Shown here piece by piece: positions 1 to 6,245 of a stretch of 37,566 bases of DNA; the stretch's first letter is position 1, and each line of letters begins with the position of its first letter. The stretch spans positions 1-37,566 of the forward strand of contig NZ_CABUCJ010000009.1 in the NCBI RefSeq assembly GCF_902490045.1, given 5' to 3'. The notes below the pieces were generated by a model, which saw only the letters and a program-made list of their open reading frames with translations, searched no databases and was not told the origin of the DNA. This stretch comes from an uncultured Anaerotruncus sp. GTDB lineage: Bacteria > Bacillota > Clostridia > Oscillospirales > Ruminococcaceae. A program made the position numbers and the translations under genes.

Positions 1-851
1 TGCAGGGCGCGCTCGACGAGGCGGGCGCCGCGCTGGAGGAGATCGACGCCGTCGCGGTGACGGCCGCGCCGGGGCTGATCGGCGCGCTGCTCGTGGGGGT
101 CAACTACGCCAAGGGGCTTGCCCTCGCGGCGGGAAAGCCCCTTGTGCCCGTGCACCACATCCGCGGGCACATCGCCGCAAACTATCTGGCATATCCGGAG
201 CTGGAGCCGCCCTTTCTCTGCCTCGTGGTGTCGGGCGGGCACACCCACATCGTCGAAGTGCGCTCCTACACCGACTTCCGCGTCGTCGGCCGCACGCGGG
301 ACGACGCGGCGGGGGAGGCGTTTGACAAATCCGCCCGCGCGATGGGCTTCCCCTACCCGGGCGGCGTCTACATCGACGAGGCCGCCCGTCGCGGCGACCC
401 GGACAAGTACCGGCTGCCGAAGCCGCGCGTCGAGGGCGCGCCCTGCGACTTCAGCTTTTCGGGGCTCAAGACGGCGGTCATCAACCTGCTGCACAACGCC
501 GGGCAGAAGGGGGAGGCGGTCGACGTGGATTCGCTGGCCGCGAGCTTTCAGAGGACTGTCTGCGAGGTGCTCACCGGCCATCTTGAGGCGGCGGCGAAGG
601 AGCTCGGATACCGCGTCGTCGCGGCGGCGGGCGGGGTTTCCGCCAACAGCGGCCTGCGCGCCGCGCTCGGGGAGATGTGCCGGAAAAACGGCTTTGCGCT
701 CCATCTGCCGCCGCTCTCCCTCTGCGGGGACAACGCCGCGATGATCGGCGCGCAGGGCTATTATGAATTCCTTGCAAATCCGCCCGCTTCGCTCTCCCTC
801 AATGCCGCTCCGTCCATGGATATCGGCGCGGCGTTTTCCGCGAGGGAGTGA
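1..851 (+). CDS. tsaD: tRNA threonylcarbamoyladenosine transferase TsaD (5' truncated by window)
   Basis: TsaD transfers the threonylcarbamoyl group to A37 of ANN-decoding tRNAs, working with TsaB and TsaE in the cytoplasm. The reading frame is open from the first bases (codons from position 3), so the true start lies outside the window. Visible signatures of the Kae1/TsaD ASKHA fold are the metal-binding HHIRGH segment, VVSGGHTHIV, the DDAAGEAFDKSARAMG block, a late GGVSANS glycine loop and CGDNAAMIG near the C-terminus. About 280 residues are seen of the usual 330-345. The stop is TGA at 849-851. The gene downstream has its own promoter, so tsaD ends its transcription unit. The family assignment is secure. 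Confidence 0.95.
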   Translation, partial: QGALDEAGAALEEIDAVAVTAAPGLIGALLVGVNYAKGLALAAGKPLVPVHHIRGHIAANYLAYPELEPPFLCLVVSGGHTHIVEVRSYTDFRVVGRTRDDAAGEAFDKSARAMGFPYPGGVYIDEAARRGDPDKYRLPKPRVEGAPCDFSFSGLKTAVINLLHNAGQKGEAVDVDSLAASFQRTVCEVLTGHLEAAAKELGYRVVAAAGGVSANSGLRAALGEMCRKNGFALHLPPLSLCGDNAAMIGAQGYYEFLANPPASLSLNAAPSMDIGAAFSARE

Positions 852-856
852 TAAAA

Positions 857-883
857 TGCAGGAGGGTTCTTTGCTCTCCTGCA
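857..883. terminator. Weak hairpin after tsaD
   Basis: TGCAGGAG (857-864) pairs with CTCCTGCA (876-883) around an 11-nt loop. The plus strand continues AAAACTTT, a poor U-tract, while the minus-strand reading is followed by TTTTAT. It could end tsaD transcription, but the missing plus-strand U-run makes this uncertain. Confidence 0.4.
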
Positions 884-923
884 AAACTTTGACGAAAAAT
901 TAACACAAAAATCAGAAAACCCA

Positions 924-952
924 TTGCAATTTCAAAAGGTTCGGTCTATAAT
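924..952 (+). promoter_or_regulatory. Sigma-A promoter of pckG
   Basis: A -35 box TTGCAA (924-929) and a perfect -10 box TATAAT (947-952) are separated by 17 bp in an AT-rich stretch. Transcription should begin near 959, giving a leader of about 110 nt before the pckG start at 1070. I see no clear riboswitch or operator in that leader. Confidence 0.8.
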
Positions 953-1069
953 GATAAACGTGGGAAATTTCGATTTTCTGGGGAAACTCCACAGAAAACC
1001 GACCAAATTCCCTCGCGATCCGGCATGGTTTTTATAAATTATTCTAAATACACCGAGAGGAGAACAATC

Positions 1070-2839
1070 ATGACAAACAACAAGAATGTCCTCAACTGGA
1101 TTGAGGAGATGAAGGCGCTTGTAAAACCCGACAAGGTTGTTTGGATCGACGGCAGCGAGGCCCAGCTCAAAGAGCTGCGCGACCAGGCTCTCGCGACCGG
1201 CGAGATGGAGGCTCTCAACCCTGAGAAGCTCCCGGGCTGCCTGCTCCACCGCACCGCCGTCAACGACGTTGCGCGCGTCGAGGGCAGGACCTTTATCTGC
1301 TCCCGCAAGAAGGAGGACGCCGGCCCGACCAACAACTGGGAGGACCCGCAGGTCATGTACGCCAAGCTGCGCACCCTCTTCGACGGCGCGATGCAGGGCC
1401 GCACCATGTATATCCTCCCCTACTGCATGGGCCCGATCGGCTCCCCCTTCTCCAAGGTGGGCGTTGAGCTGACCGACTCGATCTACGTCGTGCTCAACAT
1501 GGACATCATGACCCGCATGGGCCAGCAGGCGTTCGACCAGCTCGGCGACACCTCCAACGACTTCGTCCGCGGCCTGCATTCCAAGGCCAAGATGGAGGAG
1601 GAGAACCGCTATATCGTCCAGTTCCCTGAGGACAACACCATCTGGTCGGTCAACTCCGGCTACGGCGGCAACGTCCTGCTCGGCAAGAAGTGCTTCGCCC
1701 TGCGCATCGCCTCCTACCAGGCGAAGAACGAGGGCTGGATGGCCGAGCACATGCTCATCCTCGGGCTGGAGAACCCCAAGGGCGAGATCAAATACGTCTG
1801 CGCGGCGTTCCCCTCCGCGTGTGGCAAGACCAACCTGGCCATGCTCATCCCGCCGAAGAAATTCCAGGATGCCGGCTACAAGGTCTGGACGGTCGGCGAC
1901 GACATCGCCTGGCTGCGCGTCGGCCCGGACGGGCGCCTCTGGGCGATCAACCCGGAGAACGGCTTCTTCGGCGTCGCGCCCGGCACCAACATGAAGTCCA
2001 ACCCCAACGCGCTGATCTCCACCCAGAAGAACACGATCTTCACCAACGTGGTCCACAACCTCGACGACAACACCGTCTGGTGGGAGGGCCTCGACAAGAA
2101 CCCGCCCAAGAACGCGCTCAACTGGAAGGGCGAGAAGTGGGACTGCACCGACGGCTCCAAGGGCGCGCATCCCAACTCCCGGTTCACCGCCCCCGCGGTC
2201 AACTGCCCCTGCATCTCCTCCGAGTTCAATAATCCCAACGGCGTGCCCATCTCCGCGATCATCTTCGGCGGCCGCCGCGCCAAGACCGCTCCGCTGGTCT
2301 ACCAGGCGAGGGATTGGAAGCACGGCGTCTTCGTCGGCTCCACCATGGCCTCCGAGACGACTGCCGCCGCCGCCGGCGCCGTGGGCGTCGTCCGCCGCGA
2401 CCCGATGGCGATGCTGCCCTTCTGCGGCTACAACATGGGCGACTACTGGGCGCACTGGTTTGAAATGGGCGAGAAGCTCGGCGACAAGGCTCCCAAGATC
2501 TTCAACGTCAACTGGTTCCGCACCGACGACGAAGGCCACTTCATCTGGCCGGGCTTCGGCGACAACATGCGTGTGCTGAACTGGATCATCGACCGCTGCG
2601 AAGGCAGGGCCGAGGCGGTCGAGACCCCGATCGGCTACGAGCCGAAGCCGGAGGACATCGACGTCGAGGGCCTCGGCGACGTCACGACCGACACCGTCAG
2701 GGACCTGCTGACCGTCGACAAGGGCCTCTGGAAAGAGGAGGTCAAGGGCATCAAGGAGTTCTATGCGAAGTTTGGCGACAGGCTGCCGAAGGAGCTCGAA
2801 AGCCAGCTCTCGACCCTCGAAGCCAACCTCGACAAATAA
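1070..2839 (+). CDS. pckG: Phosphoenolpyruvate carboxykinase (GTP)
   Basis: This enzyme interconverts oxaloacetate and phosphoenolpyruvate with GTP/GDP. In fermentative anaerobes it often runs in the PEP-carboxylating direction. The 589-residue length fits the GTP class (about 600) rather than the shorter ATP class. Diagnostic segments are GYGGN (197-201), the kinase-1a loop AFPSACGKTNL (246-256), the metal-binding VGDDIAW (275-281) and NPENGFFGVAPGT (294-306). I chose ATG 1070 over an in-frame ATG at 1025 because GAGAGGAG lies just upstream and the extra 15 residues look nothing like the family. The gene is transcribed from its own promoter and followed by a 42-codon ORF and a terminator. 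Confidence 0.96.
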   Translation: MTNNKNVLNWIEEMKALVKPDKVVWIDGSEAQLKELRDQALATGEMEALNPEKLPGCLLHRTAVNDVARVEGRTFICSRKKEDAGPTNNWEDPQVMYAKLRTLFDGAMQGRTMYILPYCMGPIGSPFSKVGVELTDSIYVVLNMDIMTRMGQQAFDQLGDTSNDFVRGLHSKAKMEEENRYIVQFPEDNTIWSVNSGYGGNVLLGKKCFALRIASYQAKNEGWMAEHMLILGLENPKGEIKYVCAAFPSACGKTNLAMLIPPKKFQDAGYKVWTVGDDIAWLRVGPDGRLWAINPENGFFGVAPGTNMKSNPNALISTQKNTIFTNVVHNLDDNTVWWEGLDKNPPKNALNWKGEKWDCTDGSKGAHPNSRFTAPAVNCPCISSEFNNPNGVPISAIIFGGRRAKTAPLVYQARDWKHGVFVGSTMASETTAAAAGAVGVVRRDPMAMLPFCGYNMGDYWAHWFEMGEKLGDKAPKIFNVNWFRTDDEGHFIWPGFGDNMRVLNWIIDRCEGRAEAVETPIGYEPKPEDIDVEGLGDVTTDTVRDLLTVDKGLWKEEVKGIKEFYAKFGDRLPKELESQLSTLEANLDK

Positions 2840-2848
2840 GGTGCGGCT

Positions 2849-2977
2849 ATGATGAAAGAACTGCGGCTTTTCAACCCCTGGCGCGGGATTGCGGCGACGG
2901 CCCTCGTGGGCGCGGCCGCGGCGATCGCCGTGACGTTCGGCGTCATGGCGGCGCTTATCCTCCGCGACAAAAGATAG
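2849..2977 (+). CDS. 42-residue single-pass membrane microprotein
   Basis: This short ORF runs ATG ATG AAA ... TAG, starting 9 bp after the pckG stop. The AAGG that overlaps the pckG TAA serves as a ribosome binding site about 7 nt upstream. The product has a short basic N-terminus (MMKELRLFNPWRG), one hydrophobic Ala/Val-rich helix (about residues 14-37) and a charged C-terminal RDKR, so it would span the membrane once. It sits before the pckG terminator and must be co-transcribed. I do not recognise a family. It could be a spurious Ala-rich reading frame, but the ribosome binding site, the linkage and the TM profile favour a real gene. Starts at 2849 and 2852 are both possible. Confidence 0.5.
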   Translation: MMKELRLFNPWRGIAATALVGAAAAIAVTFGVMAALILRDKR

Positions 2978-3012
2978 CTCTTTCAAATACGGCGGAAGGC
3001 CCCGGACGCAGA

Positions 3013-3044
3013 GCGTCCGGCGCAGATGCGCCCGGCGCTTTTTT
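3013..3044 (+). terminator. Rho-independent terminator of the pckG unit
   Basis: GCGTCCGGCGC (3013-3023) pairs with GCGCCCGGCGC (3028-3038) with one mismatch and an AGAT loop, followed by six T (3039-3044). An alternative hairpin, CCGGACGC (3002-3009) with GCGTCCGG (3013-3020), shares the left arm and is mutually exclusive with it. Confidence 0.8.
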
Positions 3045-3058
3045 GGTTCTTACGGGAT

Positions 3059-3652
3059 TCAGGCGCCTACGGGGATGCGGGTGAACTGGGAGCCCGGATG
3101 CAGCGAGGTATAGGTCTCCACGAACTGGTTGACCGCCGCGAGGATGGCCTTCTGGGCCTCCCGGCTCGCCTTGACCGACTTGTCGTAGCCGGCCTTGGAG
3201 GGGGAGCGGGTCATCGCGGTAAAGCTGTCGTAGTAGGCGCCGGTTTTTTCCGCGGCCGCGGCGAAGAGCTTGTGGGCCTCCTGGTACTCGGCGGGGGCGG
3301 CGGCCGAAGCCAGCCCGGAGAGCAGGTCGCGGCTCCTGGCGATCTCGTCGCCGATTTTGCCGAAGGTCCGCTTGTCGCGGTAGTCGTAGCCCTTGAGCGC
3401 GCCGCCGAGGGCGGCGCTCAGCTCGGTGGCCATATTCACATAGCCGAGCTCGTATTCGGCGGCGGTCAGCATGACGGCGGGCGCCGCGGCCGTCGGGACC
3501 GCCTCCTCGGCGATGACCGGGATCTCGTCCTCCGCTTCCACGGCGGCGGGCGCCGCCTCTTCAATGGGCTTGAGCAGGCGCTCCGCAAAGACCGGGCAGG
3601 AGAGGGAAAGCAGCATTGCAAACGCGATTACCGCGCTAATCCATTTTTTCAC
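3059..3652 (-). CDS. Exported protein of unknown function
   Basis: The product has 197 residues. It begins with a classic signal peptide: basic VKKW, a hydrophobic core to about residue 20, and a likely type I cleavage after CPVFA. A Pro/Ala/Glu-rich linker (about 24-60) follows, then a roughly 130-residue Ala-rich, mostly helical domain with several Tyr. There is no lipobox and no TM helix after the signal. The start is GTG 3652: AAAAGGAG lies 8 nt upstream, and the promoter's predicted start site (about 3681) excludes the longer frame from 3685. It is monocistronic, converging on pckG. I do not recognise a family; a cell-surface helical-bundle protein is an inference. Confidence 0.8.
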   Translation of the reverse strand: MKKWISAVIAFAMLLSLSCPVFAERLLKPIEEAAPAAVEAEDEIPVIAEEAVPTAAAPAVMLTAAEYELGYVNMATELSAALGGALKGYDYRDKRTFGKIGDEIARSRDLLSGLASAAAPAEYQEAHKLFAAAAEKTGAYYDSFTAMTRSPSKAGYDKSVKASREAQKAILAAVNQFVETYTSLHPGSQFTRIPVGA

Positions 3653-3687
3653 AGTCAGCACTCCTTTTGTCACAATTTTCCACACTT

Positions 3688-3715
3688 ATTGTACCATTTG
3701 TGACCAGAATGTCAA
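3688..3715 (-). promoter_or_regulatory. Sigma-A promoter of the exported-protein gene
   Basis: Read on the minus strand, a perfect -35 TTGACA (3715-3710) is followed after 16 bp by TACAAT (3693-3688). Transcription should start near 3681, about 30 nt before the GTG start, which leaves the AAAAGGAG site in the leader. Confidence 0.75.
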
Positions 3716-3762
3716 TGAACTGTGAAGAAATTTATAGGGAATCGGTGGAATTTGAAGACCGC

Positions 3763-5745
3763 TCAGCGGGCGAGCAGCTCGGTGATTTCGTGGGGGAGGC
3801 GGCGCTTGACCAGCTCCAGCCAGGACTTCTCGAGGTTCTTCGCGGTGACGACCGCGGGCACGGTAACGATATGGGGCAGGGGCTGCTTGCCGAGCAGGCT
3901 GCAGGCGCAGGCCAGCGCGGCGGCGCGCCCGGTCTCATAGGAGCGGGGGCAGCTGACCGCGGTGATGTTTTTTTCGGCCGCGAGCAGCTTGGCGACGCCG
4001 TAGTCGAGTCCCGCGGCGACAAGCGCGACGTCCGGGCGCGAAAGCTCGCGCAGCGCGGCGGCCGCGTCGGCGGCGAGCCGTTCGTCGCTCGCGTAGAGGC
4101 CGTCGATCTCGGGATGGGCTTCGAGCAGGCCGCGGATGAGGGGGACGTTCCCGCAGGGACTGTAGAAGTCCCGCCGCGCCACCGTTTCGAGCTGGGGGAA
4201 CTCCTCGGCGATGATGCCGGTGGCGGAGAGGTCGCGCTGCCGGGTGCAGAAGGACTGCGCGCTGCCGTAGAGGAAGCCGATGCAGCTTCCGCCCCGCCGG
4301 AGCACCTCGGAGGCCAGGAGCTTGCCGGCGGCGCGGCCGTTTTCCGATTCGTTGGCCGCGACGCAGGTGTCGTAGGAGAGGGGCGGCATCGAGGTGGGCA
4401 CGTCCCCCGCGAAGACCAGTCGGATGCCGCTCCGGCAGAGCTTGCGGTAGCGGTCGAGCTCCCGCCCCTCGAGCACGGGCAGGCAGACGATCGCGTCGGG
4501 GTGCATGGCGGCGAGACTGTCCAGCTGGATCTTCTGGAGCTGCGCGTCCTGCTGGGCGTTGACGGTGCCGAGCACCCCGATGCCGAGCGCGGCGAACCCG
4601 TCCCGCATCCCCTGCGCGAGCAGGCGGGAGGAGAGGGAGCGCTCGTCGTTGATCGAGATGCAGACCGAATAGCCGCGGTGCTGCACCCTCTCGATCTCCG
4701 CGTCGGTGAGCTCCAGCAGCTCGGCCCGCCCGGCCTGCGCGCCCGACGGGCCGCGCGCCAGCGTGCGGGTCGATTCCCCGAGGATGAAGTCGGCGGAGAT
4801 CAGCCGGTGCCGCCGCTCGTTCCCGCCGAGGATGAGCTCGCGGATGCTGGCCACCAGCTCGCGCACCTTCATATCCACCCGCGTGATGTTGGGGAAAAAG
4901 ACCTTGGCGATGTACATGTCGCCGATCGTGATGAGGGAGAGGTCCTGCGGAAACTGCAGGTCGTTGAGGCGGATGTAGTCCATGATGTGCATGGTGGCGC
5001 CCGTCTCAGCGGTGATGACCGCGGTGATCCGCGGGTGCGCCTGGAAGCAGGCGCCCAGCTGGCGGACCAGCTCGTCCCGGCCGTAGGTGTCGTCGATCGT
5101 CCAGAAGCGGCTGTCGTCAAATTCGAGCCCGTACTGTCGGAAGGTCTCATGCGCGGCGGAGAGGACCGACTGGTTGATAAAGGAGCTGCTCTGGCAGGCG
5201 AGGAAGGCGATGTCGGCGTGCCCCCGGTTGAGCAGGTGGCGGAGGGCGAGCCCCACGGCGTGGGGATAGTCGAAGTTGATGTAATAGCAGTTGGCGCGGT
5301 CGGTGGGGATGTGGTTGATGAAGACCGTCCGCACGGGCGGCGGCGCGCCGCCGTCGTCCCGGATTTCGACCGAGTAGTGCACGATGGCGTCGTCGAGGTG
5401 GTAGAGGCGGACATACTCGAGGAAATCCTTCCACGCCAGGCGCTGCTCGGTGACGATTACGACGATCCGCACCCGCTTGTCGAGCAGCTCGGCGGCCAGG
5501 CAGTCGGCCAGGTCGGAGGCATAGCTGCCCCGGATGCTGCTTAAAAAGATGCCGGCCACGCGCATCCCGCAGAGCTTCTGCCGGTGGGAGACCCGCAGCG
5601 GGGTGTACCCGAGCTCCTCGACCGCGCGCATCACCCGGCCGGCAAGCTCGGGGCGCACGTAGCGGGTCTTGTTGATCACGTGGGAAACGGTGGTGGCGGA
5701 CACGCCGCACCGCCGCGCCACGTCCTGGATCGTTATCATCTGCAT
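3763..5745 (-). CDS. LacI-family regulator with two tandem periplasmic-binding-type sensor domains
   Basis: At 660 residues this is about twice the normal LacI length. Residues 4-24 form the LacI helix-turn-helix (TIQDVARRCGVSATTVS) and 44-60 the hinge (EELGYTP). A complete type I ligand-binding domain follows (about 63-325), ending in the usual LacI C-terminal ILGEST motif. After a linker (about 330-355) comes a second complete periplasmic-binding-like domain of RbsB/Peripla_BP_4 type (about 358-640). The frame is unbroken. Starts at 5745 and 5739 are both plausible: GGAG lies 7 nt before the first, and a G-rich tract precedes both. Divergent placement beside codB-codA and the repeated palindromes in the spacer suggest it controls that operon. 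Its ligands are unknown. Confidence 0.9.
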   Translation of the reverse strand: MQMITIQDVARRCGVSATTVSHVINKTRYVRPELAGRVMRAVEELGYTPLRVSHRQKLCGMRVAGIFLSSIRGSYASDLADCLAAELLDKRVRIVVIVTEQRLAWKDFLEYVRLYHLDDAIVHYSVEIRDDGGAPPPVRTVFINHIPTDRANCYYINFDYPHAVGLALRHLLNRGHADIAFLACQSSSFINQSVLSAAHETFRQYGLEFDDSRFWTIDDTYGRDELVRQLGACFQAHPRITAVITAETGATMHIMDYIRLNDLQFPQDLSLITIGDMYIAKVFFPNITRVDMKVRELVASIRELILGGNERRHRLISADFILGESTRTLARGPSGAQAGRAELLELTDAEIERVQHRGYSVCISINDERSLSSRLLAQGMRDGFAALGIGVLGTVNAQQDAQLQKIQLDSLAAMHPDAIVCLPVLEGRELDRYRKLCRSGIRLVFAGDVPTSMPPLSYDTCVAANESENGRAAGKLLASEVLRRGGSCIGFLYGSAQSFCTRQRDLSATGIIAEEFPQLETVARRDFYSPCGNVPLIRGLLEAHPEIDGLYASDERLAADAAAALRELSRPDVALVAAGLDYGVAKLLAAEKNITAVSCPRSYETGRAAALACACSLLGKQPLPHIVTVPAVVTAKNLEKSWLELVKRRLPHEITELLAR

Positions 5746-5888
5746 CCCCCCTCTCCATGATAAACCGGCGGCGGGGCCCCGTCAATTTGAAAGGGCGCCG
5801 CGGAAAAAAATCGGAGCTTTCCAGTAGAGGGCGGGGGACGCTTTGTCTAGAATGACCAGCCAGGAGAAAGAAAATGAAACAAATGCGG

Positions 5889-5904
5889 TTAAATGCGCAA
5901 ATAA
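5889..5904. promoter_or_regulatory. Candidate LacI-type operator, copy 1
   Basis: TTAAATGCGCAAATAA has the symmetric form TTA-nn-TGCGCA-nn-TAA with a central CG step, which is typical of LacI-family operators. An identical copy lies at 6058-6073, with centres 169 bp apart, close to a whole number of helical turns. It lies 144 bp upstream of the regulator start. Confidence 0.55.
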
Positions 5905-5908
5905 GAAC

Positions 5909-5932
5909 GGTTCGTTATGATTTAACGAAGCC
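5909..5932. promoter_or_regulatory. Dyad next to operator copy 1
   Basis: GG-TTCGTTA (5909-5917) and TAACGAA-g-CC (5923-5932) form an inverted repeat around TGATT, with one unpaired G in the outer part. It starts 5 bp after operator copy 1 and differs from it in sequence, so it may bind a second factor or form an RNA hairpin. Confidence 0.35.
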
Positions 5933-6057
5933 GCTCCCGCATGAAAATGCCGGGCCTCGTCCGCCGGACGGAAAAGCGGACGAATAAAAAGTGCAATTTC
6001 CGATTTTAAATTGTGGTTTTTTCATAGCCGGAGGAGGCGAATTTGGGGCATGGAAAA

Positions 6058-6073
6058 TTAAATGCGCAAATAA
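6058..6073. promoter_or_regulatory. Candidate LacI-type operator, copy 2
   Basis: This is an exact copy of the 16-bp element at 5889-5904. It lies about 68 bp upstream of the codB -35 box, so direct blocking of RNA polymerase is unlikely. Looping with copy 1 or activation would fit better. A degenerate third match centred on the CG at 6097-6098 agrees at 10 of 16 positions. Confidence 0.55.
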
Positions 6074-6140
6074 AATGGGAGATTGCCATAAAATTACGCA
6101 AAAATCATGGAATATATTGGGAGTATTATACAAGTGCGAT

Positions 6141-6169
6141 TTGACAGGCGAAATTCCTGCTGATACGAT
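6141..6169 (+). promoter_or_regulatory. Promoter of the codB-codA-desulfidase operon
   Basis: A perfect -35 TTGACA (6141-6146) and a -10 TACGAT (6164-6169) are separated by 17 bp. A TG one base before the -10 box gives an extended -10 element. Transcription should start near 6176, leaving a leader of about 70 nt. Confidence 0.65.
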
Positions 6170-6245
6170 GAGTTCAAATGTGGGGAATCGACAAAAAAAG
6201 AGACAAATTTGGCGATTCCTCACAGAACGAATAAGGAGGGTTTCT

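Larger units (their letters stand above)
5746..6245. other. 500-bp divergent regulatory spacer, AT-rich
   Basis: This is the longest gap without an assigned gene, and it is much richer in A/T than its flanks. It holds two copies of a 16-bp near-palindrome (5889-5904 and 6058-6073), a separate dyad (5909-5932), a hairpin TCGTCCGC/GCGGACGA (5957-5964 with 5976-5983), the codB promoter (6141-6169) and a leader hairpin GGGGAATCG/CGATTCCTC (6182-6190 with 6213-6221) just before the codB ribosome binding site. Two tiny ORFs with ribosome binding sites also occur: 5874-5987 (37 aa) and TTG 6043-6144 (33 aa). No convincing promoter for the regulator gene was located. Confidence 0.7.

Noticed and set aside
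932..2986. 684-codon minus-strand ORF over pckG
   Set aside because: It is exactly antisense to a gene with clear family motifs; such long shadows arise from high GC at third codon positions. Its product is a low-complexity run rich in Asp, Val, Arg and His.
3667..5544. 625-codon plus-strand ORF opposite the LacI regulator
   Set aside because: It is antisense to the regulator, has no ribosome binding site or family motif, and shows the same shadow composition.
5757..5785. Possible regulator promoter TTGACG-N17-TATCAT on the minus strand
   Set aside because: Its predicted start would fall at about 5750, after the GGAG ribosome binding site, leaving almost no leader; the spacer is also extremely GC-rich.
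6176..6245. Purine or other known riboswitch in the codB leader
   Set aside because: The 70-nt leader has one simple hairpin and lacks the conserved core of any riboswitch class I know.
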